Shown here: in pieces, positions 26,508 to 33,461 of the stretch
How positions within the stretch are numbered: the first letter of the stretch is position 1
How the letters are laid out: each line of letters starts with the position of its first letter
Source of the DNA: an uncultured Bacilli bacterium
GTDB lineage: Bacteria; Bacillota_I; Bacilli_A; RF39; UBA660
Direction of reading: 5' to 3'
Length of the DNA: 51,176 bases
NCBI GenBank assembly: GCA_947589195.1
Contig: CANPZX010000002.1
Location: 1-51,176, forward strand
Notes under the pieces: model-generated
What the model saw: the letters and a program-made list of their open reading frames with translations, nothing else
What the model was told of the DNA's origin: nothing
Database searches by the model: none
Program-made: the position numbers and the translations under genes

Positions 26508-27283
26508 TATACTTCCTCAGCAAAACCTTTTTCTAAGCGTTTAAATATTTGATAACTTATAAAACATAAAATTAAACAAATTATAAATAATGTTAGAAGA
26601 GCCGAAAATTCCGGATGAGAATTATAATAAAAAATATTACGATAAGCATTGATAATTGTAGTCATGGGATTAAAATTTAGAATTTTTTGCATACTACTTG
26701 GAAACATAGTACTATCATAAATAATTGGGGTAGCATAAAATAATAAGTTTATTACAAAGTTAATTATATATTCAAAATCACGTATATAAACATTAATAGA
26801 ACTAGTTATTAAAACAATCGCAATTTGAAATAAGCATTGCACAATAACTACTAGAGGTAAATAAATAATGTTATAAGTTATAGGTAAACCACTGCATAAA
26901 ACAAATATGATTATTATTGGTACGGAAATAAAGAAGTTTACAGCACCACTTATAACTAATGATATAGGTAATATTTCTCGGGGAAAATATACTTTTTTAA
27001 TAATAGCTCCATTATTAATCATACAACTAGTTCCTTGAAGAATCGACATTGTAAAAAAATTCCAAGGAATAATCCCAATTATTATATATGTCACATAATG
27101 AGGTTGAGTATTACGTAAAATATAAGGAAAAACAATCGCATAAACACAAGCCATTAGTAAAGGATTAATAAAGGACCACAATATACCTAAAAAAGATCCC
27201 TTATATTTTCCTCTAATTTCTTTCTTTATATTAGTCTTTAAAAGTTCGCGATAATTATATAAATTTTTAAACATTTTAACCAC
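26507..27283 (-). CDS. Polysaccharide ABC transporter permease (Wzm/TagG/RgpC type)
   Basis: This is an ABC-2 type membrane protein of 258 residues with six membrane helices. The N-terminal 'KTNIKKEIRGKYKGSFLGILWSF' amphipathic stretch and 'PLLMACVYAIVF' are diagnostic of O-antigen/teichoic acid exporters. So are 'NFFTMSILQGTSCMINNGAII' and the late 'NPMTTIINAYRNIFY'. It forms the channel with the ATPase encoded directly upstream and exports the finished lipid-linked glycan. The ATG at 27272-27274, behind AAAGGTG, is an alternative start to the GTG at 27283. Confidence 0.94.
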   Translation of the reverse strand: MVKMFKNLYNYRELLKTNIKKEIRGKYKGSFLGILWSFINPLLMACVYAIVFPYILRNTQPHYVTYIIIGIIPWNFFTMSILQGTSCMINNGAIIKKVYFPREILPISLVISGAVNFFISVPIIIIFVLCSGLPITYNIIYLPLVVIVQCLFQIAIVLITSSINVYIRDFEYIINFVINLLFYATPIIYDSTMFPSSMQKILNFNPMTTIINAYRNIFYYNSHPEFSALLTLFIICLILCFISYQIFKRLEKGFAEEV

Positions 27284-28013
27284 ACACCTTTAAGTAATTA
27301 TCTACAACTTTATTAGGATTACCATCCATTTTTATTTTACCTTCATATACCCAAATGGCTCGCGTACATAATTTTTTTACAGCTCCCATATCATGCGTGA
27401 CAATAACAATTGTTTTTTCACTATTTTTTAATTCTTTTAGTTTCTCCATACACTTATCTTGAAAATGTTGATCTCCAACAGCTAAAATTTCATCGATTAA
27501 TAAAATATCAGCATCAACATTAATAGCAACTGAAAAAGCAAGACGCATATACATTCCTGAGGAATAAGTTCTGACTGGGCTTTCAATAAATTCCCCTAAT
27601 TCGGAAAATTCAATAATATCATTAATTCTTTTATCAATTTCTTTTCTACTTAGTCCAAAAATAGAGGCGTTAAAATAAATATTTTCTCTACCAGTAAAAT
27701 CAGGATGAAAGCCAGCTCCAAGTTCTAGTAAAGATGTTAATTTACCATTAGTTATTATTTCTCCTTGATTTGGATATATTATTTTAGTCATTAATTTTAA
27801 AAGAGTTGATTTACCACTCCCATTAACCCCAATTAAAGCAACAGTTTCTCCTTTTTTAATATCTAAATTGATATTTTCTAAAACAATATGACTTTCACTT
27901 TTCTTTTTATTCCAAAAAACTAAACGTTCTTTTAAGGTACTAGGTTTATCATAATATAATTTAAAACTTTTCGTTACATTTTTTACCGTAATGGCGTTTT
28001 CCATCTTTTTCAT
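27276..28013 (-). CDS. Polysaccharide ABC transporter ATPase (Wzt/TagH/RgpD type)
   Basis: The 245 residues comprise one nucleotide-binding domain. Walker A is GVNGSGKST at 62-70, the signature is 'YSSGMYMRLAFS' near 150, Walker B is 'ILLIDEILAVGD' near 170 and the H-loop is 'IVTHDMGAV'. The 'TSLLELGAGFHPDFTGRENI' segment is typical of the TagH/Wzt branch. The chain stops after the ATPase domain, so it lacks the C-terminal carbohydrate-binding domain of some Wzt proteins. Export therefore probably does not depend on a terminal cap. It overlaps or abuts the permease gene. Confidence 0.95.
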   Translation of the reverse strand: MKKMENAITVKNVTKSFKLYYDKPSTLKERLVFWNKKKSESHIVLENINLDIKKGETVALIGVNGSGKSTLLKLMTKIIYPNQGEIITNGKLTSLLELGAGFHPDFTGRENIYFNASIFGLSRKEIDKRINDIIEFSELGEFIESPVRTYSSGMYMRLAFSVAINVDADILLIDEILAVGDQHFQDKCMEKLKELKNSEKTIVIVTHDMGAVKKLCTRAIWVYEGKIKMDGNPNKVVDNYLKVCG

Positions 28014-28050
28014 CTTCTTTCTATATTAGGATACCATTAAATTTAGAAAA

Positions 28051-29205
28051 TTACCAAATTTTTTGATATTTTTTAACAACAATATCCCAGGTATAACATT
28101 CTTTAATTCTTTCTTTAGCTAATTTATCATATTTTAATATTTCTTCGGAAGAAAATTTTTCCGTTTTTTCAATTATTCTTTTTAAGTCATCTTCTTTTTT
28201 ACTAAAATATAAAGAAGAAAAGGACCCAACTTCGACATTATAAACGGCATTATATAAAATATTTAAAGAAGTAAGAGACAAAGCTTCTAATAAACTAGGA
28301 TTAGTTCCTCCAGCCGAATGACCATGAATATAAGCATAAGCATTTTTTCTTAAATAATTTAAAGTATTTTTATCATATACTGGACCAATAAATTTGATTC
28401 TTTTATCATTTAAAAAATTAGTTTTCGTAATTAATTGTTGATAAAATTTATTTTCTTCCATATTAGAGACAATAATTAAATCTTTTTTAGTTTTAGTTTT
28501 CATAAATTCTTTTATAATTAATTCATAATTATTTTCGGGAACAAATCTACCCACAACTAGATAATAATTATGTTCTTCAATATGATATTTTTGCAATAAA
28601 GAAGTAATTTCTTCAGCTTTATTTATTAAAGGATTTAAATATGCTCCATAAGCTATAAAAGTAGTCTTTTTATGATATTTTTGATAAGTTTTATCAATAT
28701 AATCTTGAATAGCCTTTGAATCACAAATAATTAAATCACTATTTTTTACCATACATTTTTCGGATATTTTAAAACATTTTTTAATCCACCATGACCATTT
28801 TTCTCTTTTCCATTCTAAGCCATCGGGATTTAAATATATTTTAGCCCCCATCTTTTTTAAAGGAGCAATAAGAATTCTATAAAAGGGACCCATTCGACAT
28901 CCAAGGATATAGATAACCACATTTTTCAAGTTATTATCTTTTATATATTTAGGCATTATTTGTAAGGCTTTGATGGCATAGATAAACATAGTAATAAAGC
29001 CTAAATCTTTTACATATATTTCGGGACAAGAAACATTGTCTTTAAAAAGGATTTGATTTTTCAAACCTTTTTCATGAGTTAATTCTGGTACATGAAATTT
29101 AGTTTTTTTATCTTTATAATTTCTAATTAGATTAGTGACAAAAGTTTCCCAGCCCCCATAATTAGATTTATAACCTCTTGCCCCAATAATAATGATATTA
29201 TGCAT
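28051..29205 (-). CDS. DUF1972/GT4 rhamnosyltransferase (WchF/Cps2T-like)
   Basis: The 384-residue GT-B enzyme starts with 'IIGARGYKSNYGGWETFV', the hallmark of the DUF1972-GT4 beta-1,4-rhamnosyltransferases that add rhamnose early in repeat-unit assembly. The middle has 'ICDSKAIQDYI' and 'AYLNPL'. The donor-binding domain has 'YYLVVGRFVPENNY' and 'YIHGHSAGGTNPSLLEAL', with the usual E-x-x at the sugar nucleotide site. It supports the view that the backbone contains rhamnose. It lies between the exporter ATPase and the first GT2 of the cluster. Confidence 0.88.
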   Translation of the reverse strand: MHNIIIIGARGYKSNYGGWETFVTNLIRNYKDKKTKFHVPELTHEKGLKNQILFKDNVSCPEIYVKDLGFITMFIYAIKALQIMPKYIKDNNLKNVVIYILGCRMGPFYRILIAPLKKMGAKIYLNPDGLEWKREKWSWWIKKCFKISEKCMVKNSDLIICDSKAIQDYIDKTYQKYHKKTTFIAYGAYLNPLINKAEEITSLLQKYHIEEHNYYLVVGRFVPENNYELIIKEFMKTKTKKDLIIVSNMEENKFYQQLITKTNFLNDKRIKFIGPVYDKNTLNYLRKNAYAYIHGHSAGGTNPSLLEALSLTSLNILYNAVYNVEVGSFSSLYFSKKEDDLKRIIEKTEKFSSEEILKYDKLAKERIKECYTWDIVVKKYQKIW

Positions 29206-29209
29206 AATC

Positions 29210-30058
29210 TTACCTCCTGATTATATTAACTAGGTTAGCCCAAAGATAATCAAAATAATATGTTAAACGTAAAATAAGTAATTCAAAAATATTAAGTTTT
29301 AAAATATTTTTTTCATAATAAAATTGACTTTGTTTTAATAGTTTAAATTTATCGATACTTACCAAACTTTTATTAACACTTTTGGATAAAGCATGAATAA
29401 CTACTACTTCATTATCGACATATGTTTTTAAATGATGTTCTTTTAGTTTTTGAGCTAAAATATTTTCTTCATAATATAAGAAAGTATTTTCATCAAAGTA
29501 GTTAATTTTTTTGACAACGGAACTTTTGATAATAAAGAAACAGCCCTTTACTACTTCTACCCGACTTAATTTAGTTTCATAATGTTTTTCAGGATATCCT
29601 AAAATATTTTTTTCTAAACGATGAAAATAAGGAAAATTGGAAATTAATAAGGAAAAGAAATTAGGTAATCGCCATCCTCTAGAGATACTTAATGGTTCTT
29701 TAACTACCGGAGCCACTACTGAGACATTGGCATCACTAATATCATCTAAAAGTTTTTCAATGTCTTTTTCTTTAACGATGATATCCGGATTAGAAATTAT
29801 AATATTATCCACACCATACTCTTCAATTAGATATTTCATGCCAAAATTATTTCCAGAAGCAAAACCTTTATTTTCGGGAGTACTAATTATTTTAATTTTA
29901 TTATTTTGATATTTTTCTAATTTAGTTATTGAATCATCAGTACTATGATTATCAACAACCACAATATAATCTAAACATTTATAATTTTTAATATCATCTA
30001 ATATTAAACTAGTATTCTCACTATCATTATAATTTAAAATTACGATTCCATTTTTCAT
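29210..30058 (-). CDS. GT2 family glycosyltransferase (RgpB/WsaC-like), first gene of the cluster
   Basis: The 282 residues form a GT-A fold with 'IVILNYNDSENTSLIL', 'VVVDNHSTDDS', 'NKGFASGNNFG' and the 'ISNPDIIV' metal-binding site. 'VEVVKGCFFIIKSSVV' and 'TFLYYEENILAQKL' follow. These features fit rhamnosyl- or N-acetylhexosaminyl-transferases of rhamnan clusters. An AGAGG lies before the ATG. It is the promoter-proximal gene of the long minus-strand cluster. A 45-bp stretch of its upstream region (30073-30117) is repeated at 31669-31712. Confidence 0.87.
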   Translation of the reverse strand: MKNGIVILNYNDSENTSLILDDIKNYKCLDYIVVVDNHSTDDSITKLEKYQNNKIKIISTPENKGFASGNNFGMKYLIEEYGVDNIIISNPDIIVKEKDIEKLLDDISDANVSVVAPVVKEPLSISRGWRLPNFFSLLISNFPYFHRLEKNILGYPEKHYETKLSRVEVVKGCFFIIKSSVVKKINYFDENTFLYYEENILAQKLKEHHLKTYVDNEVVVIHALSKSVNKSLVSIDKFKLLKQSQFYYEKNILKLNIFELLILRLTYYFDYLWANLVNIIRR

Positions 30059-30072
30059 ATTTAACCTCTTAA

Positions 30073-30117
30073 TTTATAATAACATAAAACCTCGAAAATA
30101 AAAACATTAACGTTTTA
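30073..30117. repeat. Direct repeat, copy 1 (promoter region of the glycan cluster)
   Basis: 45 bases here match 31669-31712 except for one missing base. The sequence lies directly upstream of the first glycosyltransferase gene and includes TTATTATAA, a possible -10 region on the minus strand. Confidence 0.85.
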
Positions 30118-30129
30118 AGCTCCCACTAT

Positions 30130-30160
30130 AAAAGAGTTTGCATTATCAACACAAACTCTT
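30130..30160 (-). terminator. Terminator of the Fic gene
   Basis: On the minus strand AAGAGTTTG pairs with CAAACTCTT across an 11-base loop and is followed by TTATAG. It overlaps the end of the Fic coding region. Confidence 0.65.
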
Positions 30161-30974
30161 AATTCATTTTTAAATCATCATTATTTAAACTATAATCTTT
30201 ATTTAATAACAAATTTTCAAAAAACATAATTAAATATTTATTTGTTTCTTTAATACCTTTACTATAATTAGTATAATTTGCTCTTACTAAAGCATTTCTA
30301 AAATATAATGCATTATCCTTAAACAATTCATTATTAATATTAAATCCCATACTGATTAAATATTTTTGAATAAATACAGCAGTTGTTCTAGTATTACCTT
30401 CTTGGAATGGATGTACTTGCCATAGCCTAGAAGTAAATTCAACAATTCTATTTATTAGTTCTTCTTCATTAAATTTAGTATAATCTATTTCCTTTTCTTC
30501 ATTAAAATCATAGTTTAATGTTTCTTCAATTAAATCATACGATTGATATTGAACTGTATCGCCATTAAGTATAGGTTCATCTTTTGTAAAATTATAAGTT
30601 CTAAATACTCCTGGATTATATTTTTTCTTATCTAAATTAGTAAATAATCTTTTATGATAATTTTTAAAAGTAAGAACATCAAATCTAAATGATTTATCAC
30701 TTAATATTTCATAAATAACAGTTGCAACTTCATCTGCTTCTTCTTCATCATCGTCATCATGATTATCTTTATTTTTCCTATAATAGGAAGTTATTTCTTT
30801 TTGTACTTCTTGATAAGTCTTTTTTCCCTCAATATGTTCTAAAGATAATTCTTTCATATATTTAGAAGGTTTTAATCCATCGACATCTTGAAGACCAAAA
30901 GCTATATCCCAATATAATTGTTTTACTTTAGGGCTAGTTTCTTCTTCTACTTTATCATAAGTTATTTCATCCAT
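30159..30974 (-). CDS. Fic/DOC family protein (AMPylase-type fold)
   Basis: Fic proteins transfer AMP or other nucleotide parts to target proteins. The 271 residues contain the core 'WQVHPFQEGNTRTTAVFIQ' around residue 191-209. It keeps the catalytic His, the Asn and the Arg. The usual Gly after the Asn is Thr (GNTRT), a variant seen in many mobile-element Fic proteins. The N-terminal ~90 residues are acidic and helical; I cannot point with confidence to an inhibitory (S/T)xxxE(G/N) helix. No separate antitoxin gene is adjacent. The gene lies between two copies of a direct repeat and beside IS debris, so it was probably acquired. AAAGGAG precedes the ATG. Confidence 0.88.
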   Translation of the reverse strand: MDEITYDKVEEETSPKVKQLYWDIAFGLQDVDGLKPSKYMKELSLEHIEGKKTYQEVQKEITSYYRKNKDNHDDDDEEEADEVATVIYEILSDKSFRFDVLTFKNYHKRLFTNLDKKKYNPGVFRTYNFTKDEPILNGDTVQYQSYDLIEETLNYDFNEEKEIDYTKFNEEELINRIVEFTSRLWQVHPFQEGNTRTTAVFIQKYLISMGFNINNELFKDNALYFRNALVRANYTNYSKGIKETNKYLIMFFENLLLNKDYSLNNDDLKMN

Positions 30975-31078
30975 AAAACTATCTCCTTTTACTATTTTTC
31001 CCTTTATTTATACATATTTTCTTTTATCCTCTTTTTTAAAAGTAATTTATATATAGATCTATTTTTATCTATCAAAAA

Positions 31079-31141
31079 ATGACATTACTCGATATAATGT
31101 TTTTAAACATAAACAATACACAAGAATCGAAGTAATGTCAT
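31079..31141. repeat. Inverted repeat of about 63 bases with 15-base arms
   Basis: ATGACATTACTCGAT (31079-31093) pairs with ATCGAAGTAATGTCAT (31126-31141), with one bulged base. It is followed on the plus strand by ATG and 17 open codons (beginning MSKIISDIIKIL) before a stop. It may be the end and first codons of a second, decayed mobile element. Confidence 0.55.
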
Positions 31142-31215
31142 GTCTAAAATTATATCAGATATTATTAAAATTTTAAATAGTAATTTCACTTAAGTCAAAA
31201 ATTCACTTAATTTTA

Positions 31216-31600
31216 GGGTGTAAATTTTTTTTGTAGGTAAAATAGTAGTTATTGATTCAAAAATTTAACTACTATTTTTTCTTTTCATCCCAATATTAAC
31301 TTTCTTGATAACATCTTAAAACTATTAATAATTAGCACCTTCAACACTCCATCTTATACCTACTTGTTTTAATCTTTGTTGTACTATTATTTTATTAGAA
31401 TTTTCTATGGCTCCACTTCCTACAAACCATCCATTATGTTCATAAGTTGAATAATCTATTTTATTTTTATTATTTTTTAGATAAATTGGTAGATTACAAA
31501 CAGTTGATGGTATCTTTATATTTTTTTAATTTTTCTTCCTTTAAATTCATACCCAATTACACTATCAAATCTCCTTTACCTACAAAAAAAATTTACACCC
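31216..31600 (-). mobile_element. Internally deleted ISLre2-family element (385 bp) with intact ends
   Basis: Perfect 26-bp terminal inverted repeats (starting GGGTGTAAATTTTTTTT) bound the element. A 9-bp target duplication TTAATTTTA lies at 31207-31215 and 31601-31609, the size I know for ISLre2. Inside, on the minus strand, is a transposase C-terminal fragment with the family signature 'GSGAIENSNK'. Most of the transposase gene is missing, so the copy can only move if a helper acts in trans. A hairpin with a T6 tail lies at 31240-31280. Confidence 0.88.
31325..31464 (-). pseudogene. ISLre2 (UPF0236) transposase, C-terminal fragment
   Basis: About 46 codons are readable, ending with '...RLKQVGIRWSVEGANY' before a TAA at 31325-31327. 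The segments 'GWFVGSGAIENSNK', 'VQQRLKQ' and 'RWSVEGAN' are the conserved end of UPF0236 transposases. The N-terminal ~90% is deleted, and the frame upstream has no start. Confidence 0.85.
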
Positions 31601-31668
31601 TTAATTTTACTTCTTTTCTTCATGTCTTTTTTTATTAATTACTATTTTTCCATAAAACTTTTCACATT

Positions 31669-31712
31669 TTTATAATAACATAAAACCTCGAAAATAAAAA
31701 CATAACGTTTTA
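31669..31712. repeat. Direct repeat, copy 2
   Basis: 44 bases match 30073-30117 with one base deleted. Together the two copies bracket the Fic gene, the inverted repeat and the IS remnant. This suggests that the block entered by duplication or recombination upstream of the glycan cluster. Confidence 0.85.
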
Positions 31713-31843
31713 CCCTAAAAAGTTTACATATTTAACATATTTCTTATAAATTTAATCAGGGCTTTTTTTGATAAAAATCAACACATTTAATTTACGTTTC
31801 TACTTTTTTACGATAAAATATTAACTAGAAAAGGACTGATAAT

Positions 31844-32148
31844 ATGAAAGAAGTTGGAAAAAATTTAAAAAGAATTAGACTATTAAAAAACTTATCATTA
31901 AAAGAAGCCGGTCGTTTGTTAAATATGTCTGCTCCTGCCATTTCAAAATATGAAAAATGTTAGATACAACCTGATTTTCAAAAACTTATTGAATTTGCTA
32001 AAGCATATAATGTTAAAGTACTAGATTTATTAAAAACCTATAATATGGCCGAAATGAAGTTTAATTCATTTCGAAAAAGGCAACGACTTTAGAAGGAAAA
32101 TTTGATAATATTATTAAAGAAATTGAAAAAAATTTAGTAACGTACTAA
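31844..32148 (+). pseudogene. Broken XRE-family regulator (ImmA/IrrE-associated type)
   Basis: From the ATG (AAGGA upstream) the frame reads a clear helix-turn-helix: 'VGKNLKRIRLLKNLSLKEAG', 'RLLNMSAPAISKYEK'. A TAG then interrupts it at 31961-31963, after a Cys that replaces the usual Gly of KYEKG. The same frame continues 'IQPDFQKLIEFAKAYNVKVLDLL' and 'NSFRKRQRL', then needs a frameshift to 'LEGKFDNIIKEIEKNL' and stops at 32146. In intact relatives this HTH is followed by a zinc-protease domain, absent here. A possible promoter (TTTACG, 17 bases, TAAAAT) precedes it. Confidence 0.85.
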
Positions 32149-32156
32149 ATTTTTTT
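32130..32156 (+). terminator. Terminator of the broken regulator gene
   Basis: AATTTAGTA pairs with TACTAAATT across a 3-base loop and is followed by a run of T. Confidence 0.75.
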
Positions 32157-32254
32157 ATTTCTAAATGAAATATCCTTTACTGCAAGGCAATGTTTTTTTA
32201 TTCATAAATACTAAATAGATTAGTAAAATCATCCTATTTTAATGGACGATATAA

Positions 32255-33442
32255 TTACCTCATTAATAACCAATCTAAAGCATTCATCTTTTTTATACCA
32301 TCATATGATACTTCCGGATCTATATCCATGGTAAGAATATATTTAGGATAATGATCTTTTATTGATTGAAGTGCCGATAATTCTCTTTCTAAAGTATGCT
32401 CATATCTTACAGTATAAGCAACTTGATAATATATTATCCCTTCTTTATTCTCGGCAACAAAGTCCACTTCTTTATTATCATTCTTTCCAACATAAACTTT
32501 ATATCCTCTTCTTTTTAATTCAAGATAAACTATATTTTCTAAAACATGACCTAAATCAACATTTTTACGTCCAAGTAAAGCATAACGCATTGTTATATCT
32601 GTTGCATAATATTTATCCCCTGTTTGCAAATATTGTTTTCCCTTTATATCATACCGAGAGACTTTATTAAAAATATAACTTTCAGTTAAAGCATCTAAAT
32701 AACTCTCTACAGTATGAACACTTATATTTCGCCCATTACTAGTTAAAGTGTCAGCAATTTTCTTAACAGACATAGTTGAACCAACCGTAGAAAATAAAAA
32801 CTCTACAACACTTTTCAACATACTTGTATCAGTTATTTTTTTTCTTGTAGCTATATCCTTAACAATTATGGTATTAAATAAACTTTCTAAATAAGCATCA
32901 ACTTGATCGCTATTTTGAAGACTTAAAGCATAAGGAAATGAACTATTATTAATATATTTTAAATATAATTTTTCATTATTTTCTTCTTTATAGTATTCTT
33001 TATATTCTTTAAAAGATAACGGAAGCATTTTTATCTCAATATATCTTCCTGAAAGAAGTGTAGCAAGTTCGCCAGATAAAAGTTTGGCATTTGAACCAGT
33101 TATATAAAGATCTATATTTTTTAAAATATATAATCCATCCACTGCTTTTTGAAATTCTGAAATTGATTGTACTTCATCAAGAAAAACATAATATTTTTGG
33201 CTATCTTTTATTTTTCCCTTTACAAAATCATATAGTTCTTTAAAGTTAGCAAAATTAAAATCAGGCGATTCTAAATTTATTAAAATTATATGATTATCTT
33301 TTATACCAGATTTTTTTAATTCATCGATATATAAGGAAAATAAAGTTGATTTACCACAATTTCTTATTCCTGTGATAGCTTTAATCAAATCTTTATCTTT
33401 CCATGATATTAGTTTTTTTAAATATTCATTTCTTTTGAACAT
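32255..33442 (-). CDS. AAA-type ATPase with C-terminal DUF4143 domain
   Basis: The protein belongs to the archaeal-type ATPase/DUF4143 family, common in gut bacteria and of unknown function. Walker A is 'GIRNCGKST' near residue 24-32 (counted from the chosen start), and Walker B is 'YVFLDEVQ'. The arginine/sensor region has 'LYITGSNAKLLSGE'. The C-terminal DUF4143 part has 'ENIVYLELKRRGYKVYVG' and 'KEVDFVAE', which is a PD-(D/E)XK-like nuclease fold motif. The open frame reaches 33478, but AAGGGGG lies 7 bases before the ATG ending at 33442. That gives 395 residues and avoids an overlap with the upstream gene. Confidence 0.9.
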   Translation of the reverse strand: MFKRNEYLKKLISWKDKDLIKAITGIRNCGKSTLFSLYIDELKKSGIKDNHIILINLESPDFNFANFKELYDFVKGKIKDSQKYYVFLDEVQSISEFQKAVDGLYILKNIDLYITGSNAKLLSGELATLLSGRYIEIKMLPLSFKEYKEYYKEENNEKLYLKYINNSSFPYALSLQNSDQVDAYLESLFNTIIVKDIATRKKITDTSMLKSVVEFLFSTVGSTMSVKKIADTLTSNGRNISVHTVESYLDALTESYIFNKVSRYDIKGKQYLQTGDKYYATDITMRYALLGRKNVDLGHVLENIVYLELKRRGYKVYVGKNDNKEVDFVAENKEGIIYYQVAYTVRYEHTLERELSALQSIKDHYPKYILTMDIDPEVSYDGIKKMNALDWLLMR

Positions 33443-33461
33443 TATTTTCCCCCTTATTTTA

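Noticed and set aside
31447..31638. 63-codon plus-strand reading frame over the ISLre2 right end
   Set aside because: It crosses the inverted repeat and target site, and the minus strand there codes for the transposase fragment; no start signal or protein similarity.
32362..32670. Plus-strand reading frame inside the DUF4143 ATPase gene
   Set aside because: It is a shadow of the conserved minus-strand gene, with low-complexity hydrophobic translation and no start signal.
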